Assembly: GCA_000023405.1 (NCBI GenBank)
Contig: CP001643.1
Span: 930,001-994,000, forward strand
DNA: 64,000 nucleotides
Direction: 5' to 3'
Source: Brachybacterium faecium DSM 4810
Lineage (GTDB): Bacteria > Actinomycetota > Actinomycetes > Actinomycetales > Dermabacteraceae
The translations under genes and the position numbers were made by a program. Position 1 is the first letter of the stretch. Every line of letters begins with the position of its first letter. Positions 53,389 to 63,608 of the stretch are shown here, in pieces. The notes under the pieces were generated by a model that saw only the letters and a list, made by a program, of their open reading frames with translations, did no database searches and had not been told where the DNA came from.

Positions 53389-53496
53389 TCGTCCTCCCGG
53401 GCCGTCCCGCAGGCCGGTCATCGTCGCTGGTCGTGCGCGCCCTACCAGGGTGTCCGTCCGGCGGCGCGTCGCTCCTGGGAAGGGCGTCGTCGGCCT

Positions 53497-53502
53497 AAGA
53501 TG
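53497..53502 (+). promoter_or_regulatory. -10 element upstream of the PH-like / pseudouridine synthase operon
   Basis: TAAGAT 36-44 bp upstream of the GTG starts; unlike the leaderless genes, GGAGGAG lies between it and the start. Confidence 0.4.
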
Positions 53503-53537
53503 TCCTGAGTCACATCGGACCGTCAGCCGGAGGAGCA

Positions 53538-54242
53538 GTGGTGATCAGCAGCCCGGACACCCCGACCCCGGCGCCCGAGGGCGATCTCCCCACGCGCACC
53601 TTCGGGCCACCCGCCGCCGTCGTCGTCGGCACCCTGGTGGTCAGCATCGTCTTCCTCGTGGTGCTCGAGTTCCTGGTGATCATCAGCTTCGTGGGCCAGA
53701 AGCTGTGGCGGGACCCGCAGCTGATGCACGATCTGGTGTTCACCCTCCCGCTGATCGTCTGGGTGCTCATCGCGGTCGCCGTGACCGTGGCGAGCCTGCG
53801 CGTGCTCACCTCGTGGCTGCATCTGGACGAGGACGGCTTCGTGCTGCGCAGCCTGTTCCGGCGCACCCGCCCCGTCCGCTGGGAGGAGGTGGGCCAGGTG
53901 ATCGCGGCGCGCGACATCGACCGCGGCTCGGCCTTCTCCTCGACGAGCGAGGTCTCCGAGACCACCTACGACGGCGTGTACGTCATGGACCCGGCGGGCC
54001 GGCGCATCCTCGCCGTCTCCAGCCGCTTCTTCGGCCCGCGCGCCCAGGAGATGACGCTGCACAGGGCCCGGGAGGCCGGGGTGCGCATCGAGCACATCGA
54101 CGCGATCACCCCCGCCGAGCTGCGCCAGCAGGCCCCGCAGGCCATGAGCTTCGTGGACCGGCACCCCACGCCCCTCGTCATCGCGCTGATCCTCTTCTAC
54201 ATCGGCCACAACGTCCTCACCTTCATCGTGTGGGGGCTGTGA
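53538..54242 (+). CDS. PH-like membrane protein
   Basis: 234 residues from a GTG; an adjacent GTG at 53541 has better spacing to GGAGGAG. Two spans at about residues 27-50 and 67-90 (VVSIVFLVVLEFLVIISFVG, TLPLIVWVLIAVAVTVASL) are followed by LHLDEDGFVLRSLFRRTRPV and WEEVGQVIA, a bacterial PH-like pattern. A C-terminal span ends the chain (LVIALILFYIGHNVLTFIVW). The function is unknown. The downstream pseudouridine synthase starts in its stop codon. Confidence 0.6.
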   Translation: MVISSPDTPTPAPEGDLPTRTFGPPAAVVVGTLVVSIVFLVVLEFLVIISFVGQKLWRDPQLMHDLVFTLPLIVWVLIAVAVTVASLRVLTSWLHLDEDGFVLRSLFRRTRPVRWEEVGQVIAARDIDRGSAFSSTSEVSETTYDGVYVMDPAGRRILAVSSRFFGPRAQEMTLHRAREAGVRIEHIDAITPAELRQQAPQAMSFVDRHPTPLVIALILFYIGHNVLTFIVWGL

Positions 54243-55261
54243 GCGGCCCCTCCGGCGCCGCCGCACCGCGCCCGGGACGGGCGGCTCGACGGCGCGCACG
54301 CCGACGACCTCCGCCGCTGCCGCAGCGCGACGGCCTTGACGCCGTGAGCTGGCAGCTGCCGCCCGGCTCCGCTCCCGGCCGCAGCGCCCTCGCGGCGCTC
54401 CAGGAGCGGTTCCCCGCTCTCGCCGATCCCGCGGCGACCCCGCTGCCCGCCCGGTTCGCGGCAGGGGAGATCGTCGACGCCGAGGGACGGCCGTGGCGGG
54501 CCGAGGAGCCCGTCGGCCCCGGGGACGAGATGTGGTTCCATCGCGAGCTGCGCCCCGAGCACGTGCCTGCTGCGGAGCTGCGGATCCTGCACCGGGACGC
54601 GCATCTGCTCGTGCTCGACAAGCCCCATGACATGGCGACGATGCCGCGCGGCGCGCACGTCCTCTCCAGCGCCCTGGTGCGGCTGCGCCGCGCCACCGGG
54701 ATCAGCACGCTCGTGCCCCTGCACCGCCTGGATCGCCGCACGGCCGGCGTGCTCGCCTTCGGGATCCGGCCCGAGGAGCGCTCCGCCTACCAGCAGCTGT
54801 TCGCCCGCCAGGAGGTGGACAAGGAGTACGAGGCCCTGCTCGTCCTCGGCCCCGGCACGTCCCTCCCCACTGCGGTGGGGGAGCGGGCCGTGCTGCGCGA
54901 CCGGCTCGACAAGCGCCGCGGGGAGCTGACCACCCGGGTGCTGGACGGCCCGCCGAACGCCGAGACCGCGCTCGAGGTGCGTGCCGCCGGGGAGGGACTC
55001 CTGCAGGTCCGGCTGCACCCGCGCACCGGGCGCACCCATCAGCTGCGGGCCCAGCTCGCCGCGCGCGGCGCACCGATCCTGGGGGAGGACCTGTACCGGC
55101 CGGCGCAGGATCCGCCGCCTCCCGCGGACGCCGGCGGGCCGGACCTGCCGCTGCAGCTGCTGTCCCGCACGCTCCGCTTCGCGGACCCGCACACCGGCGT
55201 GCGCCGGGAGTTCACCAGCGCGCAGGAGCTCGCCGGCAGGTCTCGTACCCTGGGGCGGTGA
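54239..55261 (+). CDS. RluA-family RNA pseudouridine synthase
   Basis: 340 residues from a GTG overlapping the upstream stop (GTGA). The catalytic Asp is in LVPLHRLDRRTAGVLAF (about residue 165). LVLDKPHDMATMPRG and VRLHPRTGRTHQLRAQLAAR are the other family motifs. An Arg-rich N-terminal tail (about 40 residues) precedes the domain and may bind RNA. The target (23S rRNA or tRNA) is not clear from sequence. It overlaps the next gene by 4 bp. Confidence 0.88.
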   Translation: MSGPSGAAAPRPGRAARRRARRRPPPLPQRDGLDAVSWQLPPGSAPGRSALAALQERFPALADPAATPLPARFAAGEIVDAEGRPWRAEEPVGPGDEMWFHRELRPEHVPAAELRILHRDAHLLVLDKPHDMATMPRGAHVLSSALVRLRRATGISTLVPLHRLDRRTAGVLAFGIRPEERSAYQQLFARQEVDKEYEALLVLGPGTSLPTAVGERAVLRDRLDKRRGELTTRVLDGPPNAETALEVRAAGEGLLQVRLHPRTGRTHQLRAQLAARGAPILGEDLYRPAQDPPPPADAGGPDLPLQLLSRTLRFADPHTGVRREFTSAQELAGRSRTLGR

Positions 55262-56076
55262 CAGTCCCGCCCGCCTCCGAGAGCGACGCCCCGGCGCCCG
55301 CGCCGCGCCGCACCCGGGCCGGGGCGGTGATCATCGGCCCCACCGTCCGCTCCCGCTATCTGCCCGGGGCGCTCATCGGACTCCCTCTGGTCTCGCTCCT
55401 GCTCAGCCCCTTCGCCGCGGCCGCGCTCCAGCAGTGGCGGCACAGCCGGCTGCGCGAGGGGCACGAGGGGATGCTCGAGCAGCTCCTCGCCCTCGCCGCG
55501 ATGCAGCTGCTGTTCGGGGTGCTCGCCCTGTGGGCGCTGTTCTGCCTGTGGGCGCTCGTGCCGCTCGTGCTGACCCGCCGGGTGGTGCTGTTCGACGAGC
55601 GCAGCGGGAGCCTCGTCCTGCGGCGCGGCCTGCGCATCGCCGACCGCGCCACCCTGGCCCAGGTGCGCTACGCGACCGGGGACGCCGAGCGGGGAGGGAT
55701 GGGACTGATCGGGCTGAGCGGACAGCCGCGCCCCGGCGGGGCACCCGACGGCGACATGGCGGATCCGGCGCGGGCCGAGGCGCCGGAGCGGCGCTGGGTC
55801 GTGCCGGAGAGCGGCTGGGACGACGCCGCGTTCGACGGGCTGCGGGTGCTGCAGGCGGCGGCCGGGCTGCGCCCCGCCCCGCCGCGGAGGCAGCTGGTCC
55901 AGGAGAACCGCCGGGCCCGGCGCGAGCAGAACCATCGCGCGCTCGCCCGCCGGCTCGGGATGCCCTGGCGGGAGGAGTACGCGCACGACGAGGCGGCGTT
56001 CCAGGCCGAGTTCGACCGGGTGCGCCGCGTGCTCGGCGGCCGCGCACCCCGCCGGGACGGGGACCCGCGTCCCTGA
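55258..56076 (+). CDS. two-span membrane protein of unknown function
   Basis: 272 residues from a GTG inside the upstream stop. Two spans at about residues 38-60 and 80-105 (ALIGLPLVSLLLSPFAAAAL, FGVLALWALFCLWALVPLVL). VVLFDERSGSLVLRRGLRIA afterwards resembles a PH-like strand pair. The C-terminal ~70 residues are Arg/Glu-rich and probably cytoplasmic. No family recognised; it shares the operon with the pseudouridine synthase. Confidence 0.6.
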   Translation: MTVPPASESDAPAPAPRRTRAGAVIIGPTVRSRYLPGALIGLPLVSLLLSPFAAAALQQWRHSRLREGHEGMLEQLLALAAMQLLFGVLALWALFCLWALVPLVLTRRVVLFDERSGSLVLRRGLRIADRATLAQVRYATGDAERGGMGLIGLSGQPRPGGAPDGDMADPARAEAPERRWVVPESGWDDAAFDGLRVLQAAAGLRPAPPRRQLVQENRRARREQNHRALARRLGMPWREEYAHDEAAFQAEFDRVRRVLGGRAPRRDGDPRP

Positions 56077-56086
56077 CGCGGCGGCG

Positions 56087-57721
56087 TCAGAACATGGCGC
56101 GCAGCACCAGGACCACCACGGCACCGATGCTGGCGGCGGCGGGCAGGGTGATGATCCAGGCCAGGAAGATCGGCCGCATCAGCTTCCAGTTCGCGGCGTG
56201 GTTCACGATGCCGACGCCGAGGACGGCGCCGATGAGGATGTGCGTGGAGGAGACCGGCAGACCCAGCACCGAGGCCAGCAGCACGATCGTGGCGGCGGCG
56301 AGCTCCGCGGCGAAGCCCGAGGAGGGGTGCATCGCCGTCAGCCCGGTGCCGACGGTGTGGATCACCTTGCGGCCCACGAACCACAGCCCGGAGATCAGGG
56401 CGACGCCGAAGGCGGCCAGCACGGCGGTGGGCACGGCCGCCTCCGAGGAGATCGCACCGGTGCGCAGCACGTCCAGCACGGCGGCGAAGGGGCCGACGGC
56501 GTTGGCGATGTCGTTGGCGCCGTGGCTGAAGGCGAAGGCGCAGGCGGTGAACACCTGCATCCAGCTGAACATGATGAACGTGGCGCGGGAGATGGACTGC
56601 TTCTTGAGCGCGCGGGCGAAGACGGTGGTGGCGATCCACACCCCGATCGCCAGCATGATCAGCATCAGCACGCCGCCGCCCGTCGAGATCGTCAGGCCGG
56701 TGTTGTCCAGGCCCTTGAACACGAGCATCGCGGCCAGCAGCACGGCGCCGACCGCGGCGAGCGGGGGCACGCGCTTCTCGAGCGCGTGGTAGGCGGCGCG
56801 GCGCTCGACCTTGCGGGCCGCCTTGCGCTCCTTCTTCGACAGGTGCGAGGCCTGCTCGGCGAGCTCCGCCCCCGGGCTGCCGGGGGTGAGATCCAGCGCG
56901 GCGGACTCGGCGAAGGCGGACTGCTGCAGCTCGGTGACGCGCTCGTAGCCGGGCACGTGGCGGCCGGTGCCGTCCTCGTCGCCGTCGTCCTCGTCGTCCT
57001 CGGCATCGTCGAAACCGCGGGAGCCGAGGACGATGGCCCGCGCCGCCGGCGTGAGGATGTGGCGCTTGATGAGGCCGAACAGCAGATAGGCGGCGACACC
57101 GCCGAGGAGCGGGGAGAGGACCCAGGAGATCGCGATCTGGCCGATCTCGCCCCACTGCACCATCTCGAAGCCGCCGCTGCCGGTGACCACACCGGTCGTG
57201 ACCGCGGCGCCGACGATGCCGCCGATGATCGCGTGGGTGGTCGAGACGGGCCAGCCCATCCGGGTGGCGAGCAGCAGCCACACCGCCGCACCCAGCAGCG
57301 CCGCCATCATGATGTACGCGAAGGAGAAGGGGTCGACGTCCATCGCCTCGATGTCGACGATGCCGCTGCGCACGGTCTCGGTGACGGAGCCGCCGGCGAG
57401 GACCGCGCCGGAGACCTCGAAGACCGCGGCCACCACGAGCGCCTGCTTCATGGTGAGGGTGCCCGCGCCGACGCTGGTGCCGAAGGAGTTCGCCACATCG
57501 TTGCCGCCGATGTTGAAGGCCATGAACAGCCCGAAGGCGATCGCGAGGATCAGCAGCAGCACGTTGATGTCCGTGCCGGTGTGGGTGAACGCCCAGATCG
57601 TGAAGGCGACGGCAGTCGCCGCGGTCATCAGACCGGCGCCGAGGTGCCAGTTGCGGTCAGGTCCGAGGAAGCCGGTGGGCGCGGGGGCGTCAGCGGACTT
57701 CCGAGAGGGCATGCCAGGCAT
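56087..57721 (-). CDS. inorganic phosphate transporter, PiT family
   Basis: 544 residues with about 11 spans. The duplicated PiT signatures are FNIGGNDVANSFGTSVGAGT in the N-terminal half and SHGANDIANAVGPFAAVLD in the C-terminal half; WPVSTTHAIIGGIVGAAV and LPVSSTHILIGAVLGVGI are repeated as well. A hydrophilic central loop of about 90 residues contains an acidic run (DDAEDDEDDGDEDG). It imports phosphate with H+ or Na+. The start is uncertain: ATGs at 57721 and 57712 both lack a clear ribosome binding site. A TTCACG/TAGAGT promoter candidate lies at 57802-57832 on this strand. Confidence 0.9.
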   Translation of the reverse strand: MPGMPSRKSADAPAPTGFLGPDRNWHLGAGLMTAATAVAFTIWAFTHTGTDINVLLLILAIAFGLFMAFNIGGNDVANSFGTSVGAGTLTMKQALVVAAVFEVSGAVLAGGSVTETVRSGIVDIEAMDVDPFSFAYIMMAALLGAAVWLLLATRMGWPVSTTHAIIGGIVGAAVTTGVVTGSGGFEMVQWGEIGQIAISWVLSPLLGGVAAYLLFGLIKRHILTPAARAIVLGSRGFDDAEDDEDDGDEDGTGRHVPGYERVTELQQSAFAESAALDLTPGSPGAELAEQASHLSKKERKAARKVERRAAYHALEKRVPPLAAVGAVLLAAMLVFKGLDNTGLTISTGGGVLMLIMLAIGVWIATTVFARALKKQSISRATFIMFSWMQVFTACAFAFSHGANDIANAVGPFAAVLDVLRTGAISSEAAVPTAVLAAFGVALISGLWFVGRKVIHTVGTGLTAMHPSSGFAAELAAATIVLLASVLGLPVSSTHILIGAVLGVGIVNHAANWKLMRPIFLAWIITLPAAASIGAVVVLVLRAMF

Positions 57722-59529
<1,808 letters not shown>

Positions 59530-59543
59530 GGTGCGGCCCGGGT

Positions 59544-59567
59544 GGGCCCGCGCCGCGGCGCGGGCCC
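59544..59567. terminator. guaB terminator
   Basis: GGGCCCGCGCC (59544-59554) pairs with GGCGCGGGCCC (59557-59567), 14 bp past the stop and followed by a short C run. Confidence 0.6.
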
Positions 59568-59661
59568 CCCCGGACCTGCGCGGCCGCGTCGCCGACCGGC
59601 GGGGGATACCCCCCCGTGAGCTGGGGGAGCGGGCCCGGTCGCCCGTGGGCGGGGCGGTTCC

Positions 59662-59667
59662 TAGCAT
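59662..59667 (+). promoter_or_regulatory. -10 element of a leaderless transcript (158-residue membrane protein)
   Basis: TAGCAT, six bases before the ATG at 59674. Confidence 0.45.
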
Positions 59668-59673
59668 CGAGGC

Positions 59674-60150
59674 ATGAGCATGCAGAGCGCGCCCTCCCTC
59701 GCCCGCCCCTTGTCCCCGCGGGACCCGTCGGCCGGCGCCCTCGCCCACGAGCCGCCCCTGTCAGCCTCTGCCCCGTCACCCTCCGCCGCCCCGTCGCGGC
59801 CCCGCGCCGCAGCCTCGACCTGGGCCCTGGTGCTCGCGCTGGTCGCCCTGCTCGGCTCGGTCGCGGCGATGGCCTTCGTGGGGTTGACGGTGGTGCCGAT
59901 GGAGACGGCCTCGGGCTACTACCTCACGGACACCCCGGCGCCTTACCAGGCCGCCGTGTTCACCGCCTTCGGGACGCTCCTGCTGTGGTCCGCCCTGGGC
60001 ATCGCCGCGCTCGTGCTCGGCATCGTCGCCCTGGTCGCGCGTCGCGGCACGGCGCGGGCGATCGCGGCGATCGCGCTCGCGACGGCCGCTCCCGTGCTGC
60101 TGCCGCTCGTGCTGCTGGGCGCCATGGCCGTGGACATCGCCCGCTTCTGA
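59674..60150 (+). CDS. DUF4190-like membrane protein
   Basis: 158 residues. A Pro/Ser/Ala-rich cytoplasmic N-terminus of about 45 residues is followed by three spans (TWALVLALVALLGSVAAMAF, LLLWSALGIAALVLGIVALV, AAPVLLPLVLLGAMAVDIA). The arrangement resembles small DUF4190 proteins. Function is unknown. An ATG two codons in is an alternative start, but the -10 spacing fits the first one. Confidence 0.6.
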   Translation: MSMQSAPSLARPLSPRDPSAGALAHEPPLSASAPSPSAAPSRPRAAASTWALVLALVALLGSVAAMAFVGLTVVPMETASGYYLTDTPAPYQAAVFTAFGTLLLWSALGIAALVLGIVALVARRGTARAIAAIALATAAPVLLPLVLLGAMAVDIARF

Positions 60151-60181
60151 CCGCTCGCGGGCACCCGGCCTGCGGCATCCC

Positions 60182-60616
60182 TCAGCCCACGGAGGTCGCG
60201 GCCTGTCCCGCCGTGTCGGTGCCGTGCTCGTAGCCGATCAGCCACAGCAGCCCGAAGCGGTCGCGCACCTGCCCGTCGGAGGCGCCCCAGGGCCGGCGCT
60301 GCAGCGGATCGACCACGTCGCCGCCCTCGGCGAGCGCCGCGAACCAGGTGCGCAGCGTCGTGGGCTCCGCAGCGCCCAGGAGCGCCACCATGAAGCCGCG
60401 GGCGGAGAACGGCTCGTCGTGCTCGCCGGCGTCGGAGGCGTACAGCTCCACCGGTCCGTGCAGCACGCCGTGGGCGATCGCGGCGCCCGGCCCGTCGGTC
60501 CGCTCGAACTGCGCGAAGGTGTGCTGCTCCACGGTGCCGCCGAACACGCCGCGGTAGTACTCGAGGGCCTCGGCGGCGGTGCCGGGCAGGTGCAGGTAGA
60601 TCTTCGGTGCGGGCAT
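60182..60616 (-). CDS. VOC-family (PhnB/glyoxalase-like) protein
   Basis: 144 residues with a single PhnB-like vicinal oxygen chelate domain: PKIYLHLPGTAAEALEYYRG, VFGGTVEQHTFAQF, LYASDAGEHDEPFSARGFMV and DRFGLLWLIGYE. The metal-ligand His is changed in parts, so catalysis is doubtful. The ATG at 60616 follows CCAGAGGAGCCCCCC. It converges with the DUF4190-like gene. Role unknown. Confidence 0.8.
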   Translation of the reverse strand: MPAPKIYLHLPGTAAEALEYYRGVFGGTVEQHTFAQFERTDGPGAAIAHGVLHGPVELYASDAGEHDEPFSARGFMVALLGAAEPTTLRTWFAALAEGGDVVDPLQRRPWGASDGQVRDRFGLLWLIGYEHGTDTAGQAATSVG

Positions 60617-60740
60617 GGGGGGCTCCTCTGGGGTCGTGCCCGACGCGGCGGCCGGGAGGGCGGTCGGGGTGATCATTCCTCCCCAGCGGCCCCACGTCCA
60701 CAGCGCCGGCCCTCCGGCGCCGACGGTCGGTGCGCGCGCC

Positions 60741-60746
60741 TAAGCT
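60741..60746 (+). promoter_or_regulatory. -10 element of a leaderless transcript (exonuclease)
   Basis: TAAGCT, seven bases before the ATG at 60754. Confidence 0.45.
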
Positions 60747-60753
60747 GGGGGCC

Positions 60754-61470
60754 ATGAGCGTGAGCACCCTGTCCTGGACCGATGCCCCCCTGCTCGGCTT
60801 CGACACCGAGACCACCGGGACGAACGTCGCGCGCGACCGGATCGTCACCGTCGCGCTGGTCCACTCGGTGGGCCCGGGGCGGGAGGGCGAGACGGTCGCG
60901 ACCTGGCTCATCGACCCCGAGATGGAGATCCCGGAGCCCGCCCAGCGGGTGCACGGGATCAGCACCGAGCACGCCCGCGCGCACGGGATGAAGGCGGCCG
61001 AGGCGCTCGACGAGGTCGCCGCCCTGATCGCGGAGGCGCTCGCGAAGGAGGTCCCGCTGGTCGCCTTCAACATCAGCTTCGACCTCGCGATCCTCGAGAA
61101 CGAGCTCACCCGGCTCGGGCTGCCCACTCTCGCCCAGCGGCTCGGGCACGACATCGCCCCGGTCATCGACGCGCTCGTGATCGATCGCGGCGTGGACCGG
61201 TACCGCAAGGGCAAGCGCACCCTCACCGACGTGCTCGCCCACTACGGCCTCGAGCAGGACGGCCGCCTCCACACCGCCGATGTCGACGTCTCCGCCACCC
61301 TCGACGTGCTGCGCGCGATCACCCTGAAGTACCCGAAGATCGCGGCCTCGCCGCTTGAGGAGCTGCACCGGGAGCAGACCGGCTGGCACCGGCGCTGGGC
61401 CGAGGGGATGAACGAATGGCTGACGAAGAAGGGCAAGACGGCGGACGTCAACCCCGTCTGGCCTCTCTGA
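60754..61470 (+). CDS. DnaQ-like 3'-5' exonuclease (DNA polymerase III epsilon type)
   Basis: 238 residues, DEDD family. ExoI is LLGFDTETTGTNVARDRIV (Asp-Glu), ExoII FNISFDLAILENEL and ExoIII HTADVDVSATLDV, where the conserved His is in LHTADVD, a DEDDh arrangement. VHGISTEHARAHG is the usual intermediate motif. The C-terminal ~50 residues (LEELHREQTGWHRRWAEGMN) are shared by actinobacterial exonuclease-domain proteins. It may be a stand-alone proofreading or repair nuclease. Confidence 0.9.
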   Translation: MSVSTLSWTDAPLLGFDTETTGTNVARDRIVTVALVHSVGPGREGETVATWLIDPEMEIPEPAQRVHGISTEHARAHGMKAAEALDEVAALIAEALAKEVPLVAFNISFDLAILENELTRLGLPTLAQRLGHDIAPVIDALVIDRGVDRYRKGKRTLTDVLAHYGLEQDGRLHTADVDVSATLDVLRAITLKYPKIAASPLEELHREQTGWHRRWAEGMNEWLTKKGKTADVNPVWPL

Positions 61471-61482
61471 CAGCTCGAGGCA

Positions 61483-62025
61483 TCACCCCGGGCGCTGCCC
61501 CGGCGCCGGTCGGCGGCTCATTCGAGGTCCCCCCGCCGCGCGCCAGCAGGCGGAGATCTGCACGCGCAGCAGATGCACCCCGAGCGCGACGGCACCGCCG
61601 GCCAGCAGCAGCGGCCAGCCGGGCTCGAGACCGGAGGGCCTGCCATCGGCGAGGGACCACAGGCCGAGCAGCCCCATGAGCGCCACCGACGCCCCGACCC
61701 CGATCACCCAGATCGCGTGCAGGGAATGCGCATCGGGGAGCTGCCAGGGCACCTCGTCCAGAGCCGCCCCCGCGGCGCGCCGCCGCGCACGGGCGGTGGC
61801 GAGCACCAGCAGCTGCAGCACGCGGGTGAGGGAGAAGCCGCCGAGGGCGAGCGCCGCGGTGAGCACCAGAGCGCTCATCGGCCGGGCCTGGCCCGCGGCG
61901 GGGGAGGCCCGCAGCACCTCCGCCAGCTCGAGCGCCGCGAGGGCCGTGCCGGCCACGGCCACCAGCACCGGCAGCAGCGACGACGGGCCGCTCGCCCGGG
62001 CGAGGGGGACGCGGGCAGAGCTCAT
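61483..62025 (-). CDS. four-span membrane protein of unknown function
   Basis: 180 residues with about four spans (LLPVLVAVAGTALAALELAE, ALVLTAALALGGFSLTRVLQ, AIWVIGVGASVALMGLLGLW, WPLLLAGGAVALGVHLLRVQ). No family recognised. The ATG at 62025 has TACCGT six bases upstream. It converges with the exonuclease gene (12 bp gap) and is divergent from guaB3. Confidence 0.6.
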   Translation of the reverse strand: MSSARVPLARASGPSSLLPVLVAVAGTALAALELAEVLRASPAAGQARPMSALVLTAALALGGFSLTRVLQLLVLATARARRRAAGAALDEVPWQLPDAHSLHAIWVIGVGASVALMGLLGLWSLADGRPSGLEPGWPLLLAGGAVALGVHLLRVQISACWRAAGGPRMSRRPAPGQRPG

Positions 62026-62031
62026 CGCCCC

Positions 62032-62037
62032 ACGGTA
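62032..62037 (-). promoter_or_regulatory. -10 element of a leaderless transcript (four-span protein)
   Basis: TACCGT on the minus strand, six bases before the ATG at 62025. Confidence 0.45.
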
Positions 62038-62118
62038 GCCCGCCGAGTCCCACGGAGCCCTCTCGGCCCGCGACGCGCCCGCCGGCGCCGCGCGGGCCGG
62101 GGCGGTCGGCGCCGACGG

Positions 62119-62124
62119 TAGACT
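62119..62124 (+). promoter_or_regulatory. -10 element of a leaderless transcript (guaB3)
   Basis: TAGACT, seven bases before the GTG at 62132. A perfect 12-bp palindrome, GTCGGCGCCGAC (62105-62116), sits just upstream. Confidence 0.5.
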
Positions 62125-62131
62125 CCCCGGT

Positions 62132-63244
62132 GTGATGAGCGAGATCGAGATCGGCCGCAACAAGCGGGGACGGCGCAGCTACAGCCTGGACGACGTGGCG
62201 GTGGTCCCCTCCCGCCGCACCCGGGACCCGGAGGACGTCGCCACCACCTGGCAGGTGGACGCGTACCACTTCGACATCCCGATCTTCGCCGCCCCCATGG
62301 ACTCCCTGATGTCGCCCGAGACCGCGATCGAGCTCGGTCGGCTCGGCGGCCTCGGCGTGCTCGACCTCGAGGGCCTGTGGACCCGCTACGAGGATCCCAC
62401 CGCCCAGTTCGCCCGCATCGCCGACGCCTCCGACGACGAGGTCGTGGGCGTGATGCGCTCGATCTACGACGAACCGGTCAAGGCCGAGCTGATCCGCGAC
62501 CGGCTCCAGCAGCTGCGGGATGCGGGCGTCACCGCCGCCGGTGCGCTGTCGCCGCAGCGCACGCAGGAGCACTGGAAGACGGTCGTGGACGCCGGCGTGG
62601 ACCTGTTCTTCATCCGCGGCACCACCGTCTCCGCGGAGCACGTCTCCACCGGGCGGGAGCCGCTGAACCTCAAGCGATTCATCTACGAGCTCGATGTGCC
62701 GGTGATCGTGGGCGGCTGCGCCACCTACACCGCCGCCCTGCACCTCATGCGCACCGGCGCGGCCGGTGTGCTGGTGGGCTTCGGCGGCGGCGCCTCCCAG
62801 ACCACCGAGGAGACCCTCGGGATCTCGGTGCCGCTGGCCAGCGCGGTGGCCGACGTCGCGGCCGCGCGCCGCGACTACATGGACGAATCCGGCGGCCGCT
62901 ACGTGCACGTCATCGCCGACGGCGGCCTGGGCCGCTCCGGCGACCTGGTCAAGGCCATCGCGTGCGGCGCCGACGGGCTGATGGTCGGGGCGGCGCTCGC
63001 CCGCGCCGAGGAGGCGCCGGGGCGCGGCCACCACTGGGGCAGCGAGGCCCATCACCCCACGCTCACCCGCGGCCACCGCGTGCCGGTGGGCACGGTGGCC
63101 CCGCTCGAGCAGATCCTGTTCGGCCCTTCGATCGCGGCCGACGGCACCACCAACCTCGTCGGTGCCCTGCGCCACGCCATGGCCACCACCGGGTACCTCG
63201 AGCTGAAGGAGTTCCAGCGCGTCGAGGTCGTCACCACGGCGTGA
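62132..63244 (+). CDS. guaB3: GuaB3-family IMP dehydrogenase-like protein
   Basis: 370 residues, the actinobacterial GuaB-related paralogue (M. tuberculosis Rv3410c type). It is a TIM barrel without CBS domains. SLDDVAVVPSRRTRDPEDVA, IPIFAAPMDSLMSPETAIEL, GGCATYTAALHLMRTGAAGV, GRYVHVIADGGLGRSGDLVK and DGLMVGAALARAEEAPGRG are characteristic. The region equivalent to the GuaB catalytic-Cys loop reads IRGTTVSAEHVS, with no Cys. GTG at 62132 and ATG at 62135 are alternative starts; the -10 spacing favours the GTG. Its exact activity is unsettled. Confidence 0.9.
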   Translation: MMSEIEIGRNKRGRRSYSLDDVAVVPSRRTRDPEDVATTWQVDAYHFDIPIFAAPMDSLMSPETAIELGRLGGLGVLDLEGLWTRYEDPTAQFARIADASDDEVVGVMRSIYDEPVKAELIRDRLQQLRDAGVTAAGALSPQRTQEHWKTVVDAGVDLFFIRGTTVSAEHVSTGREPLNLKRFIYELDVPVIVGGCATYTAALHLMRTGAAGVLVGFGGGASQTTEETLGISVPLASAVADVAAARRDYMDESGGRYVHVIADGGLGRSGDLVKAIACGADGLMVGAALARAEEAPGRGHHWGSEAHHPTLTRGHRVPVGTVAPLEQILFGPSIAADGTTNLVGALRHAMATTGYLELKEFQRVEVVTTA

Positions 63245-63466
63245 CGCCCGCCGGACGCTGAACGACCCGGGCAGGCGGGAGTGGCGGCTGGGCCGCGCCG
63301 TCCGGCCCGGAGGGGCCGCGCCCACCGCTGACCGCCGCCGCGCTGTGGGCGGCCTCATATGACACGCCGACGCCGAGGCGAACACGCTGGTGACGCACCG
63401 CGCCCCGCCTCGTCGTCACGGCGTGTCAGGTCGATGACGGGCTCACCGGGATGCCGCGACGCGTGG

Positions 63467-63485
63467 TGAGGGTTGCCTTACCTGA
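63467..63485. promoter_or_regulatory. DtxR/IdeR-type iron box
   Basis: TGAGGGTTGCCTTACCTGA matches 14 of 19 positions of the DtxR consensus TTAGGTTAGCCTAACCTAA, including the central GCC. It overlaps the -35 of the heme oxygenase promoter, so iron-loaded repressor would block transcription. Confidence 0.75.
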
Positions 63486-63501
63486 CCTCGGGCCGCATAC
63501 T
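63473..63501 (+). promoter_or_regulatory. heme oxygenase promoter
   Basis: -35 TTGCCT (63473-63478), 17-bp spacer, -10 CATACT (63496-63501). The -35 is inside the iron box. Confidence 0.55.
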
Positions 63502-63608
63502 CGAGACGACACCGTGTCAGAAACAGTGCGGTCCCGGCCGCGCCCGACGCTCCCCGGGTCCCGGCGCCTGCCCGGCCCCGGCCCGTCAGCCCCGACCCCA
63601 GGAGACCC

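Larger units (their letters stand above)
63245..63608. other. intergenic region upstream of the heme oxygenase gene
   Basis: 364 bp without a supported gene. The right half carries the iron box and promoter (63467-63501). The left half, about 200 bp, shows nothing I can interpret. Confidence 0.5.

Noticed and set aside
60715-62119. A shared 13-mer CGGCGCCGACGGT before the exonuclease (60715-60727) and guaB3 (62107-62119)
   Set aside because: Positions relative to the -10 elements differ (14 bp away versus overlapping), and such GC-only words recur by chance at this base composition.
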